From the NCBI RefSeq assembly GCF_022760175.1, contig NZ_CP094326.1:2282804-2346803 (forward strand): a stretch of 64,000 nucleotides of DNA, given 5' to 3'. Shown here piece after piece: positions 44,160 through 53,362 of this stretch. This stretch comes from Zhouia spongiae (GTDB taxonomy: Bacteria; Bacteroidota; Bacteroidia; Flavobacteriales; Flavobacteriaceae). Below the pieces are notes generated by a model. The model ran no database searches and was not told where the DNA came from. It saw only the letters and a list, made by a program, of their open reading frames with translations. The translations under genes and the position numbers were made by a program. The number at the start of each line of letters is the position of its first letter. The stretch's first letter is position 1.

Positions 44160-46310
44160 ATGAATATGACTTTTAAAAAAGTATTGGTCGGTGTGTTTAT
44201 ACTCTTTACACATATATGCGGGTATGGGCAAAAAGCGAATACCGGGCCCGTTAAAATTGCTTGTGTCGGTAATAGTATCACATACGGAATGAATATAGCC
44301 AACAGAGTGCATAATTCGTATCCGGCTCAATTACAAGAGATGTTAGGCGACGATTACCAGGTTGAGAATTTCGGTGTAAGCAGCAAGACCTTAACAAAAA
44401 AAGGAAATGATCCCTACTGGAAAGAAGAAGCCTTTAAAAGAGCATTAGATTTTAAGGCCGATATTGTATTTATAAAGTTAGGATCAAATGATGCCAAAGC
44501 GATTAATCGCGTTCATTTAGACGAATATGAAAGCGATTACAAATCGTTGATACAAGAGTTTAAAACCGCTAATCCTGAATCCCGTATCGTTCTGATATAT
44601 CCTTTGCCTTCTTTTCATACGGATACTACCTATATATGGGAACCTGTAATAAAGGACCGGCTTATTCCGAAAATTAAAAAGGTAGCCTATGAGACAGGGA
44701 TAGAAACGGTAGATATGCACCAGCTGTTTCTGGATAAATCAGGTATGGTGCCTGATAAAATTCATCCCAATTCTTTGGGAGCGACTTTAATAGCCAGGCG
44801 TTTGTATGAAGTTGTAAAGCAAAGGTCTATTGAAGGAATAAAACTTGTGGAGTCTTTGGACGTAAAGAATATTAACACTTCCAACTTTCACGGCTACATA
44901 CAGTATAATTTTGAATACAGGGGAAATACAGTAAAAATTGTGTGCCCTAAAAAACCTGCAATGGGCAGACCATGGGTTTGGAGAGCCCGTTTTTTCGGAC
45001 ATGAACCCCAGACGGACATAGCGCTTCTGGAGAGAGGGTTTTATGTCGTTTATAGTGATGTGTCTGACCTGTATGGAGCTAAAGAGGCTGTAAAACGCTG
45101 GAATCTCTTTTATGATTTTCTTCAGCAGAGAGGTCTTGCAAAAAAAGCTGCGATTGAAGCGATGAGCAGGGGAGGACTCATAGCATATAATTGGGCAGCA
45201 GAAAATCCGGATAAGGTGGCTTGTATTTATGCAGATGCACCTGTATTAGATATATTGAGCTGGCCCGTTGGAAATGGAAAATATGAAGGGAGTCCGCATG
45301 ACACAGAACAGCTCAAAAAAGTATATGGACTGGAGACCAACGAGGATCTGCTCAAATTCAAGGGGAGTCCAATTAATAAAGTAAAGAAAGTTGTACGGGG
45401 AAAATATCCAATCCTGCATATTGGCGGAGAAGACGATACAGTAGTACCGATTGACGAAAACACCGGGCCTTTCGTTGACGCAATAAGGAAATCCGGGGGG
45501 ACGGTACAGACCATTTATAAAGAGAATAACGGACACCATCCTCATAGTTTGAAGAATCCGGGTTTAATTGTAAATTTTATTCTGGAGGCTACCAAGCAAA
45601 AGGTTAACCTGGCTGTTGTCCCGGCACCGTCAGGAGAGTACAGATCTGGTGCAGGGTGGACAACAGATGCTGATTGGTGGAAGCAAGCGGCCGACATAGA
45701 CTCCATTTGTGTTAATACAGCTGATGCTGATATTTTACTCATAGGGAACTCCTTAACTCAGGGCTGGGGAGGGAACCGCCCTCATGTAACATATAAGCCG
45801 GGTAAACAAATATTAGATGCTTTATTTCCAGGTAAAAAAAATATCAATGCCGGTATTTCCGGAGACCGAACTCAGAATGTATTATACCGCTTAAAAAACG
45901 GGACTTATGAAAAGTGTAATCCAAAATATGTTGTTCTTACTATTGGCGTTAATAATTTCCTTGACAATGATAGTGCAGGTGAAATAGCAGGAGGCATAGA
46001 ACGCATTATGGATATGGCCCGGTTAAAATTTTCACCAGATACAACCTTTTTACTCTTCGGACCTCTTCCGACCGGTACGGAGATACACTCGGATCGCAGA
46101 ATAAAATATAACACTATTCATAATCACCTGAAGAAGCTGTCATTGCCTGACAATGTTATTTATTGTAATCCGATTGAGAAGCTAACAGATGCCGAAGGAA
46201 GCTTAAATATGGATTTATACAGTAATGACGGGATTCACCTGAAAACGAGAGGTTATAAAGTTTGGGGAACATTCATTAAAAATATAATAGCAAATATAGA
46301 AGTTAAATGA
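44160..46310 (+). CDS. multidomain protein: SGNH hydrolase + alpha/beta hydrolase + SGNH hydrolase
   Basis: About 716 residues with signal peptide (VLVGVFILFTHICGYGQ) and three hydrolase domains. Using numbering from the in-frame ATG at 44139: domain 1 (35-230) is SGNH with GNSIT 44-48, GSND 115-118 and DKIH 206-209; domain 2 (245-485) is alpha/beta hydrolase-like with AMSRGG (Ser343), D432/D433 and HH466-467; domain 3 (525-720) is SGNH with GNSLT 536-540, GVNN 603-606 and DGIH 697-700. All three catalytic sets look intact. It should remove several acyl groups from one substrate in the periplasm. ATG 44160 places the signal peptide at the N-terminus; 44139 and 44166 are alternatives. It overlaps the next gene by 4 nt (ATGA). 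Confidence 0.8.
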   Translation: MNMTFKKVLVGVFILFTHICGYGQKANTGPVKIACVGNSITYGMNIANRVHNSYPAQLQEMLGDDYQVENFGVSSKTLTKKGNDPYWKEEAFKRALDFKADIVFIKLGSNDAKAINRVHLDEYESDYKSLIQEFKTANPESRIVLIYPLPSFHTDTTYIWEPVIKDRLIPKIKKVAYETGIETVDMHQLFLDKSGMVPDKIHPNSLGATLIARRLYEVVKQRSIEGIKLVESLDVKNINTSNFHGYIQYNFEYRGNTVKIVCPKKPAMGRPWVWRARFFGHEPQTDIALLERGFYVVYSDVSDLYGAKEAVKRWNLFYDFLQQRGLAKKAAIEAMSRGGLIAYNWAAENPDKVACIYADAPVLDILSWPVGNGKYEGSPHDTEQLKKVYGLETNEDLLKFKGSPINKVKKVVRGKYPILHIGGEDDTVVPIDENTGPFVDAIRKSGGTVQTIYKENNGHHPHSLKNPGLIVNFILEATKQKVNLAVVPAPSGEYRSGAGWTTDADWWKQAADIDSICVNTADADILLIGNSLTQGWGGNRPHVTYKPGKQILDALFPGKKNINAGISGDRTQNVLYRLKNGTYEKCNPKYVVLTIGVNNFLDNDSAGEIAGGIERIMDMARLKFSPDTTFLLFGPLPTGTEIHSDRRIKYNTIHNHLKKLSLPDNVIYCNPIEKLTDAEGSLNMDLYSNDGIHLKTRGYKVWGTFIKNIIANIEVK

Positions 46311-47134
46311 GAATAGATGCCCATCAACATTTTTGGAAGTTCGATCCGGTAAGAGATGCATGGATCGATGAGAGTATGCAGGTAATCAGAAAAGATTTTC
46401 TGCCTTCTGATCTTGAACCAATATTAAAAAAGAATAATGTTGACGGATGTATAGCTGTTCAGGCCGATCAGTCAGAAGCTGAAACTAAGTTCTTGTTAGA
46501 CATGGCCCAAAACAATAGTTTTATTAAAGGAGTAGTAGGCTGGGTCGATCTTATGTCGGATAGTGTAGAAGACCGGTTAGCCCACTTTTCAAAAGATAAG
46601 AACCTTAAAGGGATCCGCCACATAGTTCAGGCAGAACCCAATGACTTTATGCTGAGATCCGATTTTCAAAACGGAATCAGTAAGCTCAGACAATTTAACC
46701 TTACCTATGATATCCTGGTCTTTGCAGAGCAATTACCGGCAGCGATCGAACTTGTTGAAAAGTTCCCAGAGCAGCCCTTTGTATTAGACCATATAGCCAA
46801 GCCGAAAATATCGGAAGGATTGGATAAAAAATGGAAAGCGCATATTCAGGAACTGGCAAAATATGAGAATGTTTCTTGTAAGTTATCCGGTATGGTAACT
46901 GAAACAAAAGATTTTAAATGGAATGGCGAAGCGTTTACCCCTTTCCTGGATGTCGTTTTTAACAGTTTCGGGGAAGATCGGTTATTGTACGGATCCGATT
47001 GGCCGGTATGTTTGCTGTCTTCACCATATGAGAGTGTCATAAAGATTATTGAAGATTATGTGCCGAAAGAATACCATACCAGGATATTTTACCAGAATAC
47101 AGTTAATTTTTACAGTCTAGATGAAAACTTATAA
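46307..47134 (+). CDS. amidohydrolase family, probable L-fuconolactonase
   Basis: 275 residues of the amidohydrolase-2 type: metal motif IDAHQHFWKFDP near the start, GIRHIVQAEPNDFML, FVLDHIAKPKI, and the late Asp in LLYGSDWPVCLL. This set is typical of COG3618 lactonases for L-rhamnono- and L-fuconolactone. It hydrolyses L-fuconolactone, made by the SDR fucose dehydrogenase, to L-fuconate in the cytoplasm. Its start overlaps the triple-esterase gene by 4 nt and its end overlaps the GH95 gene by 14 nt. Confidence 0.85.
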   Translation: MRIDAHQHFWKFDPVRDAWIDESMQVIRKDFLPSDLEPILKKNNVDGCIAVQADQSEAETKFLLDMAQNNSFIKGVVGWVDLMSDSVEDRLAHFSKDKNLKGIRHIVQAEPNDFMLRSDFQNGISKLRQFNLTYDILVFAEQLPAAIELVEKFPEQPFVLDHIAKPKISEGLDKKWKAHIQELAKYENVSCKLSGMVTETKDFKWNGEAFTPFLDVVFNSFGEDRLLYGSDWPVCLLSSPYESVIKIIEDYVPKEYHTRIFYQNTVNFYSLDENL

Positions 47135-49493
47135 ATTTTTAATTTTTACGGTCATAGGGTTTTCCCTTATGGGATGCAATAAAGAAACTGATACCGGCAT
47201 AGCGGAAACCAGTTTATGGTATAAACAACCGGCTTCGAAATGGATGGAGGCATTACCTGTAGGGAATGGCCGTTTGGGAGCAATGATCTTTGGAGATACT
47301 AATCAGGAAAGGATTCAGTTAAACGAAGATTCTATGTGGTCAGGAGGTCCTGATTGGGGGAATTCGAAAGGAACAAAAGAAGACCTGGAATATTTGAGAA
47401 AGCTTGTCAGCGAAGGGAGAGTACATGAGGCTGACAGCGAAATTGTGAAGAGGTTTTCCTATAAATCCGTACTTCGCTCCCATCAGACTATGGGAGACTT
47501 ATTTATTGATTTTATCAACAGGGACAGTCTTGTCGAAAATTATAAAAGAGAGCTTAGTTTGGATGATGCCATAGCTTCTGTAAGCTACATTACCGGAGGT
47601 AATCAATACAGTGAAAAAGTATTTGCTTCAAATCCGGATGATGTGTTGGTCATACAACTGGAAACAACTGCCGGCGACGGAATGGATTTTAACCTCCGGT
47701 TAGACAGGCCAAAAGATAAAGGACGTCCCACTGTTACAGTTTCAAATCCGGAAGAGAATGAAATTAGTATGAAGGGAGTAGTAACCCAGTTTGGAGGTAA
47801 GAAATTCTCTAACCCTTTTCCGCTTGATTACGGGGTAAAATTCGAAACGAGGTTAAAAGTTGATAACACTTCAGGGACTGTGACTCCTAAAAGCGGTTCC
47901 CTCGAACTTAAAGGAGTTAAAAAAGCTACCATATATATAGTTTGTAATACTTCGTTTTACGAAGAGGATTATGTTGCTAAGAATAACGAGCAGCTTGCTT
48001 CAATCCGGAAAAAATCATTTAACGAACTTTTAAATAATCACCTCCGGGATTATCATGCAGTATACAATCGGATGTCACTGAATTTAGGCGGTAATGAATT
48101 AGACTCATTGCCTACAGACGAGCGTTTAACAAGGGTAAAGAAAGGTGCTGTTGATAATGATCTTGCAGAAACAATGTTCCAATACGGAAGATATTTGCTA
48201 ATAGGTTCTTCAAGGCCAGGGACTAACCCTGCGAACTTACAGGGGGTATGGAACCAACATATCGAGGCTCCCTGGAATGCAGATTATCACCTGAATGTGA
48301 ATTTACAGATGAATTACTGGCCGGCCGGTGTTACCAATCTGAGCGAATGCCAGGAACCTCTTTTCGATTTTGTCGACAGACTGATAGAAAGGGGAAAGGT
48401 TGCTGCAAGAGAACAATATGGAATAAACAGAGGTGCTGTAATTCACCATACAAGCGATTTATGGGCTACCCCATGGATGAGGGCAGCAACTCCATACTGG
48501 GGTGCATGGATTCATGGCGGAGGTTGGATTGTTCAGCATCATTGGGAGCATTACAGGTTTACACAAGACAAGGGCTTTTTAAAGGAACAGGGATATCCTG
48601 CCATGAAAGAAATAGCTTTGTTTTATCTGGACTGGTTGCAAAAAGATCCTGCTACGGGTAAATGGATTTCGTACCCTGAAACATCTCCTGAAAATTCATA
48701 TTTGGCTGAAGACGGTAAGCCGGCTGCGGTTTCGTATGGAGCTGCTATGGGGCATCAGATCATCTCAGAAGTTTTTGATAATGTGCTGAGTTCGGCGAAA
48801 ATCCTGAATATCGAAGATGAATTTATCAAGGAAGTAAGAGAAAAAAGAGCAAATATATATCCGGGGATCGTGATTGGGGAAGATGGAAGAATCTTAGAGT
48901 GGAATGAACCTTATGAAGAACCCGAAAAAGGACACAGGCATATGTCTCATTTGTATGCTTTGCACCCCGGGGATGATATTACCGAAAAAGATGAAGCGAT
49001 ATTTAAGGCGGCACAAAAAACAATTGATAATCGTTTACAGCATGGCGGTGCAGGTACAGGGTGGAGCAGAGCCTGGATGATTAATTTTAATGCCCGGCTA
49101 TTAAACGCACAAGCGGCTCAGGAGAATATCCAGAAATTCTTCGAAATCTCTGTGGCAGATAATTTGTTTGATGAACATCCGCCATTTCAGATTGATGGTA
49201 ATTTTGGGTATACGGCCGGTGTAGCAGAGTTGCTGATGCAGTCGCATGAAGGTTTTATCAGGATTCTCCCTGCCTTACCGGAGAACTGGACTGAAGGTAA
49301 GGTAAAAGGACTGAAAGCAAGAGGCAATGTTGAGCTGGCCATAGAATGGGAGACAGGCAAGCTCAAACAAATGATTTTGAATGCCGGTCAGAACAAATCG
49401 GTTAAAATACAATACAACGGAAAACAAGTTGAAGTGAGCCTGACAGCAAATGAGGACTTGCGGTTGGATCAGAATTTAGAGATAATCCTTTAA
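47121..49493 (+). CDS. GH95 alpha-L-fucosidase
   Basis: 790 residues with a lipoprotein signal (FSLMGCNKE). An N-terminal beta-sandwich (WYKQPASKWMEALPVGNGRLGAM, IQLNEDSMWSGGP), then the (alpha/alpha)6 barrel with WNADYHLNVNLQMNYWPAG, SYPETSPENSYL and PPFQIDGNFGYTAGVAELL. These segments hold the catalytic Asn pair, Glu and Asp known from the bifidobacterial AfcA fucosidase. GH95 inverts and usually removes alpha-1,2-linked fucose; some members are alpha-L-galactosidases. Its placement beside GH29 and sulfatase genes favours fucose from sulfated fucan. Confidence 0.92.
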   Translation: MKTYKFLIFTVIGFSLMGCNKETDTGIAETSLWYKQPASKWMEALPVGNGRLGAMIFGDTNQERIQLNEDSMWSGGPDWGNSKGTKEDLEYLRKLVSEGRVHEADSEIVKRFSYKSVLRSHQTMGDLFIDFINRDSLVENYKRELSLDDAIASVSYITGGNQYSEKVFASNPDDVLVIQLETTAGDGMDFNLRLDRPKDKGRPTVTVSNPEENEISMKGVVTQFGGKKFSNPFPLDYGVKFETRLKVDNTSGTVTPKSGSLELKGVKKATIYIVCNTSFYEEDYVAKNNEQLASIRKKSFNELLNNHLRDYHAVYNRMSLNLGGNELDSLPTDERLTRVKKGAVDNDLAETMFQYGRYLLIGSSRPGTNPANLQGVWNQHIEAPWNADYHLNVNLQMNYWPAGVTNLSECQEPLFDFVDRLIERGKVAAREQYGINRGAVIHHTSDLWATPWMRAATPYWGAWIHGGGWIVQHHWEHYRFTQDKGFLKEQGYPAMKEIALFYLDWLQKDPATGKWISYPETSPENSYLAEDGKPAAVSYGAAMGHQIISEVFDNVLSSAKILNIEDEFIKEVREKRANIYPGIVIGEDGRILEWNEPYEEPEKGHRHMSHLYALHPGDDITEKDEAIFKAAQKTIDNRLQHGGAGTGWSRAWMINFNARLLNAQAAQENIQKFFEISVADNLFDEHPPFQIDGNFGYTAGVAELLMQSHEGFIRILPALPENWTEGKVKGLKARGNVELAIEWETGKLKQMILNAGQNKSVKIQYNGKQVEVSLTANEDLRLDQNLEIIL

Positions 49494-49503
49494 TAGAGAA
49501 CAA

Positions 49504-50832
49504 ATGGTTAGAAAATTAGCAATAATAATACTGGGGCTTTTTATGATGCCCGTAAGTGCGCAGGACAAGCATACAGAGTCCTCAAAAATGCAGTGGTTTA
49601 AGGACGCCAAACTGGGAATCTTTATTCATTGGGGGTTATATGCCGTAAATGGAATCGATGAATCATGGTCTTTTTTCAATGGGTATATTTCCCATCCTGA
49701 TTATCTGAAACAGACAAAAGGCTTTACCGCAAAAAAATACGATCCTGAACAATGGGTTAGGCTTATAAAGAATAGTGGCGCCAGGTATTCAGTAATAACA
49801 TCTAAGCATCATGATGGATTCGCCTTATGGGATACTGAATTTGGCAGCTTTAACGCGGTTAAGGGCTCAGCAGCCAAAAAAGACGTTTTAACGCCTTTTG
49901 TAAACGAATTGAGAAAGAATGATTTAAAAGTAGGAATTTATTATTCACTCCCTGACTGGTCGTATCGTGACTATACTCATTTTACAAGAGATTCGCTGCG
50001 GTATAATATTAAAGAAGAGCCGAAGCGCTGGGAACGGTTTTTAAACTATTACCAGGGACAATTAAAAGAGTTGTCAGATACGTACAATCCTGACTTATAT
50101 TGGTTTGATGGTGACTGGGAGCATAATTCCGAGGAATGGCAGGCACCCAAAGTAAGAAAAATGCTTTTAGACAGAAATCCGAATACGATCTTAAATTCAA
50201 GATTAAGGGAAGAAGGGGATTATGCCACACCGGAGCAGGGCATGCCTATCACCAGACCTGAAAGCAAATACTGGGAATTATGTATCACAATGAACAACTC
50301 ATGGGGGTTTCAGAAGAATGATCATGACTATAAGACGACAGACCAGATTATCGGAATATTTTCGGACGTAATTGGAAACGGGGGTAATATGCTGTTGGAT
50401 ATCGGGCCGAAAGCCGATGGAACAATTCCACAAGAACAAGTAAAAATATTAGAAGGTCTGGGAAGATGGACAAATAAGCATAAGGAAGCTATTTATGGTA
50501 CTGTAGCAGGCATTCCGAAAGAACATTTTTACGGTGCGACGACCTTGTCAAAAGACCGAAAGATATTATATCTTTTCGTAAAAGGAAATCCGGGAGGTGA
50601 AGTGGTATTAAGAGGTTTGAAAAATAACATAAACCGTATATGGGTAGTTGGGAATGGAACAAAACTTTCGCACCAGGTGGTCGGAAAGGTATATTGGAGT
50701 CATTATCCGGGAATTAAATACATCAAGGTTCCTGATGATGTGTTAGATGAGAACATGACCGTTATAGCTGTCCTTTTAGATGGAGAAGTAGATCTGTATA
50801 GGGAAGATGGTGCCGTAATTGAAAGTAATTAA
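49504..50832 (+). CDS. GH29 alpha-L-fucosidase (4)
   Basis: 442 residues with a signal peptide (LAIIILGLFMMPVSAQ). Barrel motifs are LGIFIHWGLYAVNGIDESWSF, VITSKHHDGFALWD and the nucleophile region DLYWFDGDWEHN. No extra domain. Closest in layout to GH29 (1), though only partly similar in the active-site loops (GIDESW versus GDGEW). It starts 10 nt after GH95 and is followed 6 nt later by the AlkP-superfamily gene. Confidence 0.9.
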   Translation: MVRKLAIIILGLFMMPVSAQDKHTESSKMQWFKDAKLGIFIHWGLYAVNGIDESWSFFNGYISHPDYLKQTKGFTAKKYDPEQWVRLIKNSGARYSVITSKHHDGFALWDTEFGSFNAVKGSAAKKDVLTPFVNELRKNDLKVGIYYSLPDWSYRDYTHFTRDSLRYNIKEEPKRWERFLNYYQGQLKELSDTYNPDLYWFDGDWEHNSEEWQAPKVRKMLLDRNPNTILNSRLREEGDYATPEQGMPITRPESKYWELCITMNNSWGFQKNDHDYKTTDQIIGIFSDVIGNGGNMLLDIGPKADGTIPQEQVKILEGLGRWTNKHKEAIYGTVAGIPKEHFYGATTLSKDRKILYLFVKGNPGGEVVLRGLKNNINRIWVVGNGTKLSHQVVGKVYWSHYPGIKYIKVPDDVLDENMTVIAVLLDGEVDLYREDGAVIESN

Positions 50833-50838
50833 AAAGAG

Positions 50839-51747
50839 ATGTTAGGAAAAAAAGGATTTTTATTGGTTTTGTTGCTCGTAATTGTTTCGTGCAAATCTAC
50901 GAAATCGACGGAAGGTGCGAATCGCAAACCATTGGCAAAACATGTGATACTGATAGGTTCTGACGGATTTGGAGCATATGCTTTTAAAAAAGCTAAATTG
51001 CCCAACCTCCGAAAAATGATGAACGGTGGTGTATATTCATTACAGGCAAGGTCGGTATTGCCATCTTCAAGTGCCGTTAATTGGGCTTCTATGATTATGG
51101 GATCAGGACCCGAATTACACGGTTATACCGAATGGGGCAGTAAAACTCCTGAATTGCCATCGAGAATTATAGGAGAAGGAGGAATTTATCCATCTGTTTT
51201 CAGTTTAATAGATAAACAATTGCCAAAGGCTAAAAAAGGGGTTTCCTATACCTGGTCTGGTATAGGGTACCTGTTTGAAAAAAACATGGTGGATCTCGAT
51301 TTTAACGGGAGTGAGGATCCTCAAACAGTTGACAAGGCATTAGAATTTATCATAAAAGACAAACCGGCTTTTACTTTTATACACCTTACCCATCCTGATA
51401 ACGAAGGTCATGAAATCGGGCATGATACTCCCCGGTATTATAAAGCTACGGAGAAAGTAGATGAACTGGTAGGTACCATTGTTGAAACATTGAAAAAAAA
51501 CGATATGTTAGATGAAACGGTACTGATATTCAGCTCAGACCATGGAGGAATAGGAAAAGGACATGGAGGTAAAACGTTAGAAGAAGTGGAAATTCCTTGG
51601 ATTGTATATGGTAAAAATATTCAGCCCAAAGGAAAACTGACTTCTACAATAATGACGTACGACACCGGTGCTACCATAGCTTATCTGTTAGGGTTGGAAA
51701 TTCCTGAGTTCTGGAGGGGGAAACCGATAACTGAAATTGTAAAGTAG
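50839..51747 (+). CDS. AlkP-superfamily phosphohydrolase/phosphodiesterase-like lipoprotein
   Basis: 302 residues with a lipoprotein signal (LLVIVSCKST). Alkaline phosphatase-fold motifs: HVILIGSDGFGA (metal Asp), PSSSAVNWASMI with a Ser in the nucleophile position, THPDNEGHEIGHD and FSSDHGGIGKGHG (metal Asp/His). There is no C-x-(P/A)-x-R motif, so it is not a formylglycine sulfatase. The nearest type is the nucleotide pyrophosphatase/phosphodiesterase group. Its task in a sulfated-polysaccharide locus is unclear: a phosphate or phosphodiester decoration, or a sulfate ester with a Ser nucleophile. Confidence 0.75.
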   Translation: MLGKKGFLLVLLLVIVSCKSTKSTEGANRKPLAKHVILIGSDGFGAYAFKKAKLPNLRKMMNGGVYSLQARSVLPSSSAVNWASMIMGSGPELHGYTEWGSKTPELPSRIIGEGGIYPSVFSLIDKQLPKAKKGVSYTWSGIGYLFEKNMVDLDFNGSEDPQTVDKALEFIIKDKPAFTFIHLTHPDNEGHEIGHDTPRYYKATEKVDELVGTIVETLKKNDMLDETVLIFSSDHGGIGKGHGGKTLEEVEIPWIVYGKNIQPKGKLTSTIMTYDTGATIAYLLGLEIPEFWRGKPITEIVK

Positions 51748-51815
51748 ATGATACCGCTATGGTTGTTTTAACGATCAAAGGTATATATGACTGATAAAAA
51801 GATAAAAATAGACAC

Positions 51816-53351
51816 ATGAAAATTAAAGGTTTATTTGTTTGTACACTTTTGATGAGTGTACTGGGCTCTTGCACAACAGTAGCAGAAAAAAAGAAGGAAG
51901 AAAACAGGCCAAATATTGTAATGTTCTTAGTTGATGATATGGGATGGCAAGATACTTCTGTACCATTTTGGGATCGTAAGACGCCGTTCAACGACAGGTA
52001 CCATACCCCCAATATGGAACGATTGGCTATAGCAGGGATGAAGTTTACACAGGCATATGCTACGCCTGTATGTTCTCCGACAAGGGTGAGTTTCTTAACA
52101 GGAATGAATGCAGCCAGGCACAAGGTTACAAACTGGACATTAAGAAAGAACGCTTCGAATGATGCGAAAGACGATCTATTGGAATTTCCGCAATGGAATG
52201 TAAATGGCTTGTCTCCAGAAGAAGGGACAGAGCGTACTGTATATGCAACACCTTTACCGCAGGTATTACAAGATAACGGATATTTCACTGTTCATGCCGG
52301 TAAAGCACATTTTGGAGCTATAGGAACCCCGGGAGAGAATCCTTTAAACCTCGGATTCAATGTGAATATTGCCGGTCATGCAGCAGGAGCTCCTGAAAGT
52401 TACCTTGGCACTGAAAATTTTGGTAATGGAAAAGAAGGGAAAGCGATCTGGGCAGTACCGGGATTGGAAAAGTATCACGGACAAGACATATTTTTAACAG
52501 AAGCGCTTACCAGAGAGGCCTTATCTTCATTAGATACCGTTCCTGAGAACAAGCCGTTCTTTTTGTATATGTCTCACTATGCCGTACACACTCCATTGTA
52601 TGGAGATAAACGGTTCATGCAGAAATATATCGATATGGGGCTTGATGAAAGAGAGGCTAAATATGCAAGCATGATTGAAGGAATGGATAAGAGCCTGGGA
52701 GATATTATGGATTACCTGGAAAAAACAGGGAAAACAGACAACACCATTATTTTATTTATGTCTGATAATGGAGGATTAAGTGCCCATGCCAGGGGAGGGG
52801 AACCGAATACGCACAACAAGCCTTTAGCGAGTGGTAAAGGCTCTATGTATGAAGGCGGTATCAGAGAACCGATGCTGGTAAGCTGGCCGGGCAAGGTAAG
52901 AGCCGGATCAGTAACAGATGAGAAAGTGATTATAGAAGACTTTTACCCTACCATTATAGAAATGGCAGGAATAAAAAACCCTGAAGTGATACAGAAAATA
53001 GACGGTATAAGTTTCACATCTGTATTAGAAGAAAAAGAAGGGCTAAATAAAGAGCGGGCTTTCTATTGGCACTATCCCAATAAATGGGGAGGGCGCGGGC
53101 CAGGAATTGGTACTGCAAGCGCAGTTAGGAAAGGCGATTGGAAATTGATTTATTTTTACAAAGATCAATCCTTTGAATTGTATCATATTTCAGAAGATAT
53201 CGGAGAGCTAAATAACCTGGCAGAAAAAAATCCGGAAAAAGCCAAAGAATTAGCTACATTGCTTTCTGATTATCTGAGAGAAGTAGGGGCACAGTTACCG
53301 ATTAATAAGGAAACTCAGGAAACAATGGCTTATCCCGATCAAGGTATTTAA
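51816..53351 (+). CDS. S1-family sulfatase (3)
   Basis: 511 residues with a lipoprotein signal (LMSVLGSCTT). The formylglycine motif is C86-S-P-T-R in YATPVCSPTRVSFLTG. Metal ligands: IVMFLVDDMGWQD and LFMSDNGGLSAHARG; the substrate-side region has HAGKAHFGAIG. The subgroup resembles arylsulfatase A-like enzymes that act on exo-sulfate. It is the third sulfatase of the locus, 11 nt before the beta-propeller gene. Confidence 0.9.
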   Translation: MKIKGLFVCTLLMSVLGSCTTVAEKKKEENRPNIVMFLVDDMGWQDTSVPFWDRKTPFNDRYHTPNMERLAIAGMKFTQAYATPVCSPTRVSFLTGMNAARHKVTNWTLRKNASNDAKDDLLEFPQWNVNGLSPEEGTERTVYATPLPQVLQDNGYFTVHAGKAHFGAIGTPGENPLNLGFNVNIAGHAAGAPESYLGTENFGNGKEGKAIWAVPGLEKYHGQDIFLTEALTREALSSLDTVPENKPFFLYMSHYAVHTPLYGDKRFMQKYIDMGLDEREAKYASMIEGMDKSLGDIMDYLEKTGKTDNTIILFMSDNGGLSAHARGGEPNTHNKPLASGKGSMYEGGIREPMLVSWPGKVRAGSVTDEKVIIEDFYPTIIEMAGIKNPEVIQKIDGISFTSVLEEKEGLNKERAFYWHYPNKWGGRGPGIGTASAVRKGDWKLIYFYKDQSFELYHISEDIGELNNLAEKNPEKAKELATLLSDYLREVGAQLPINKETQETMAYPDQGI

Positions 53352-53362
53352 TCTAAAAAAAG

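Noticed and set aside
48248-48661. 137-codon frame within GH95 on the same strand
   Set aside because: Overlaps the conserved catalytic barrel in another reading frame; Cys/Arg-rich composition typical of a frame shadow.
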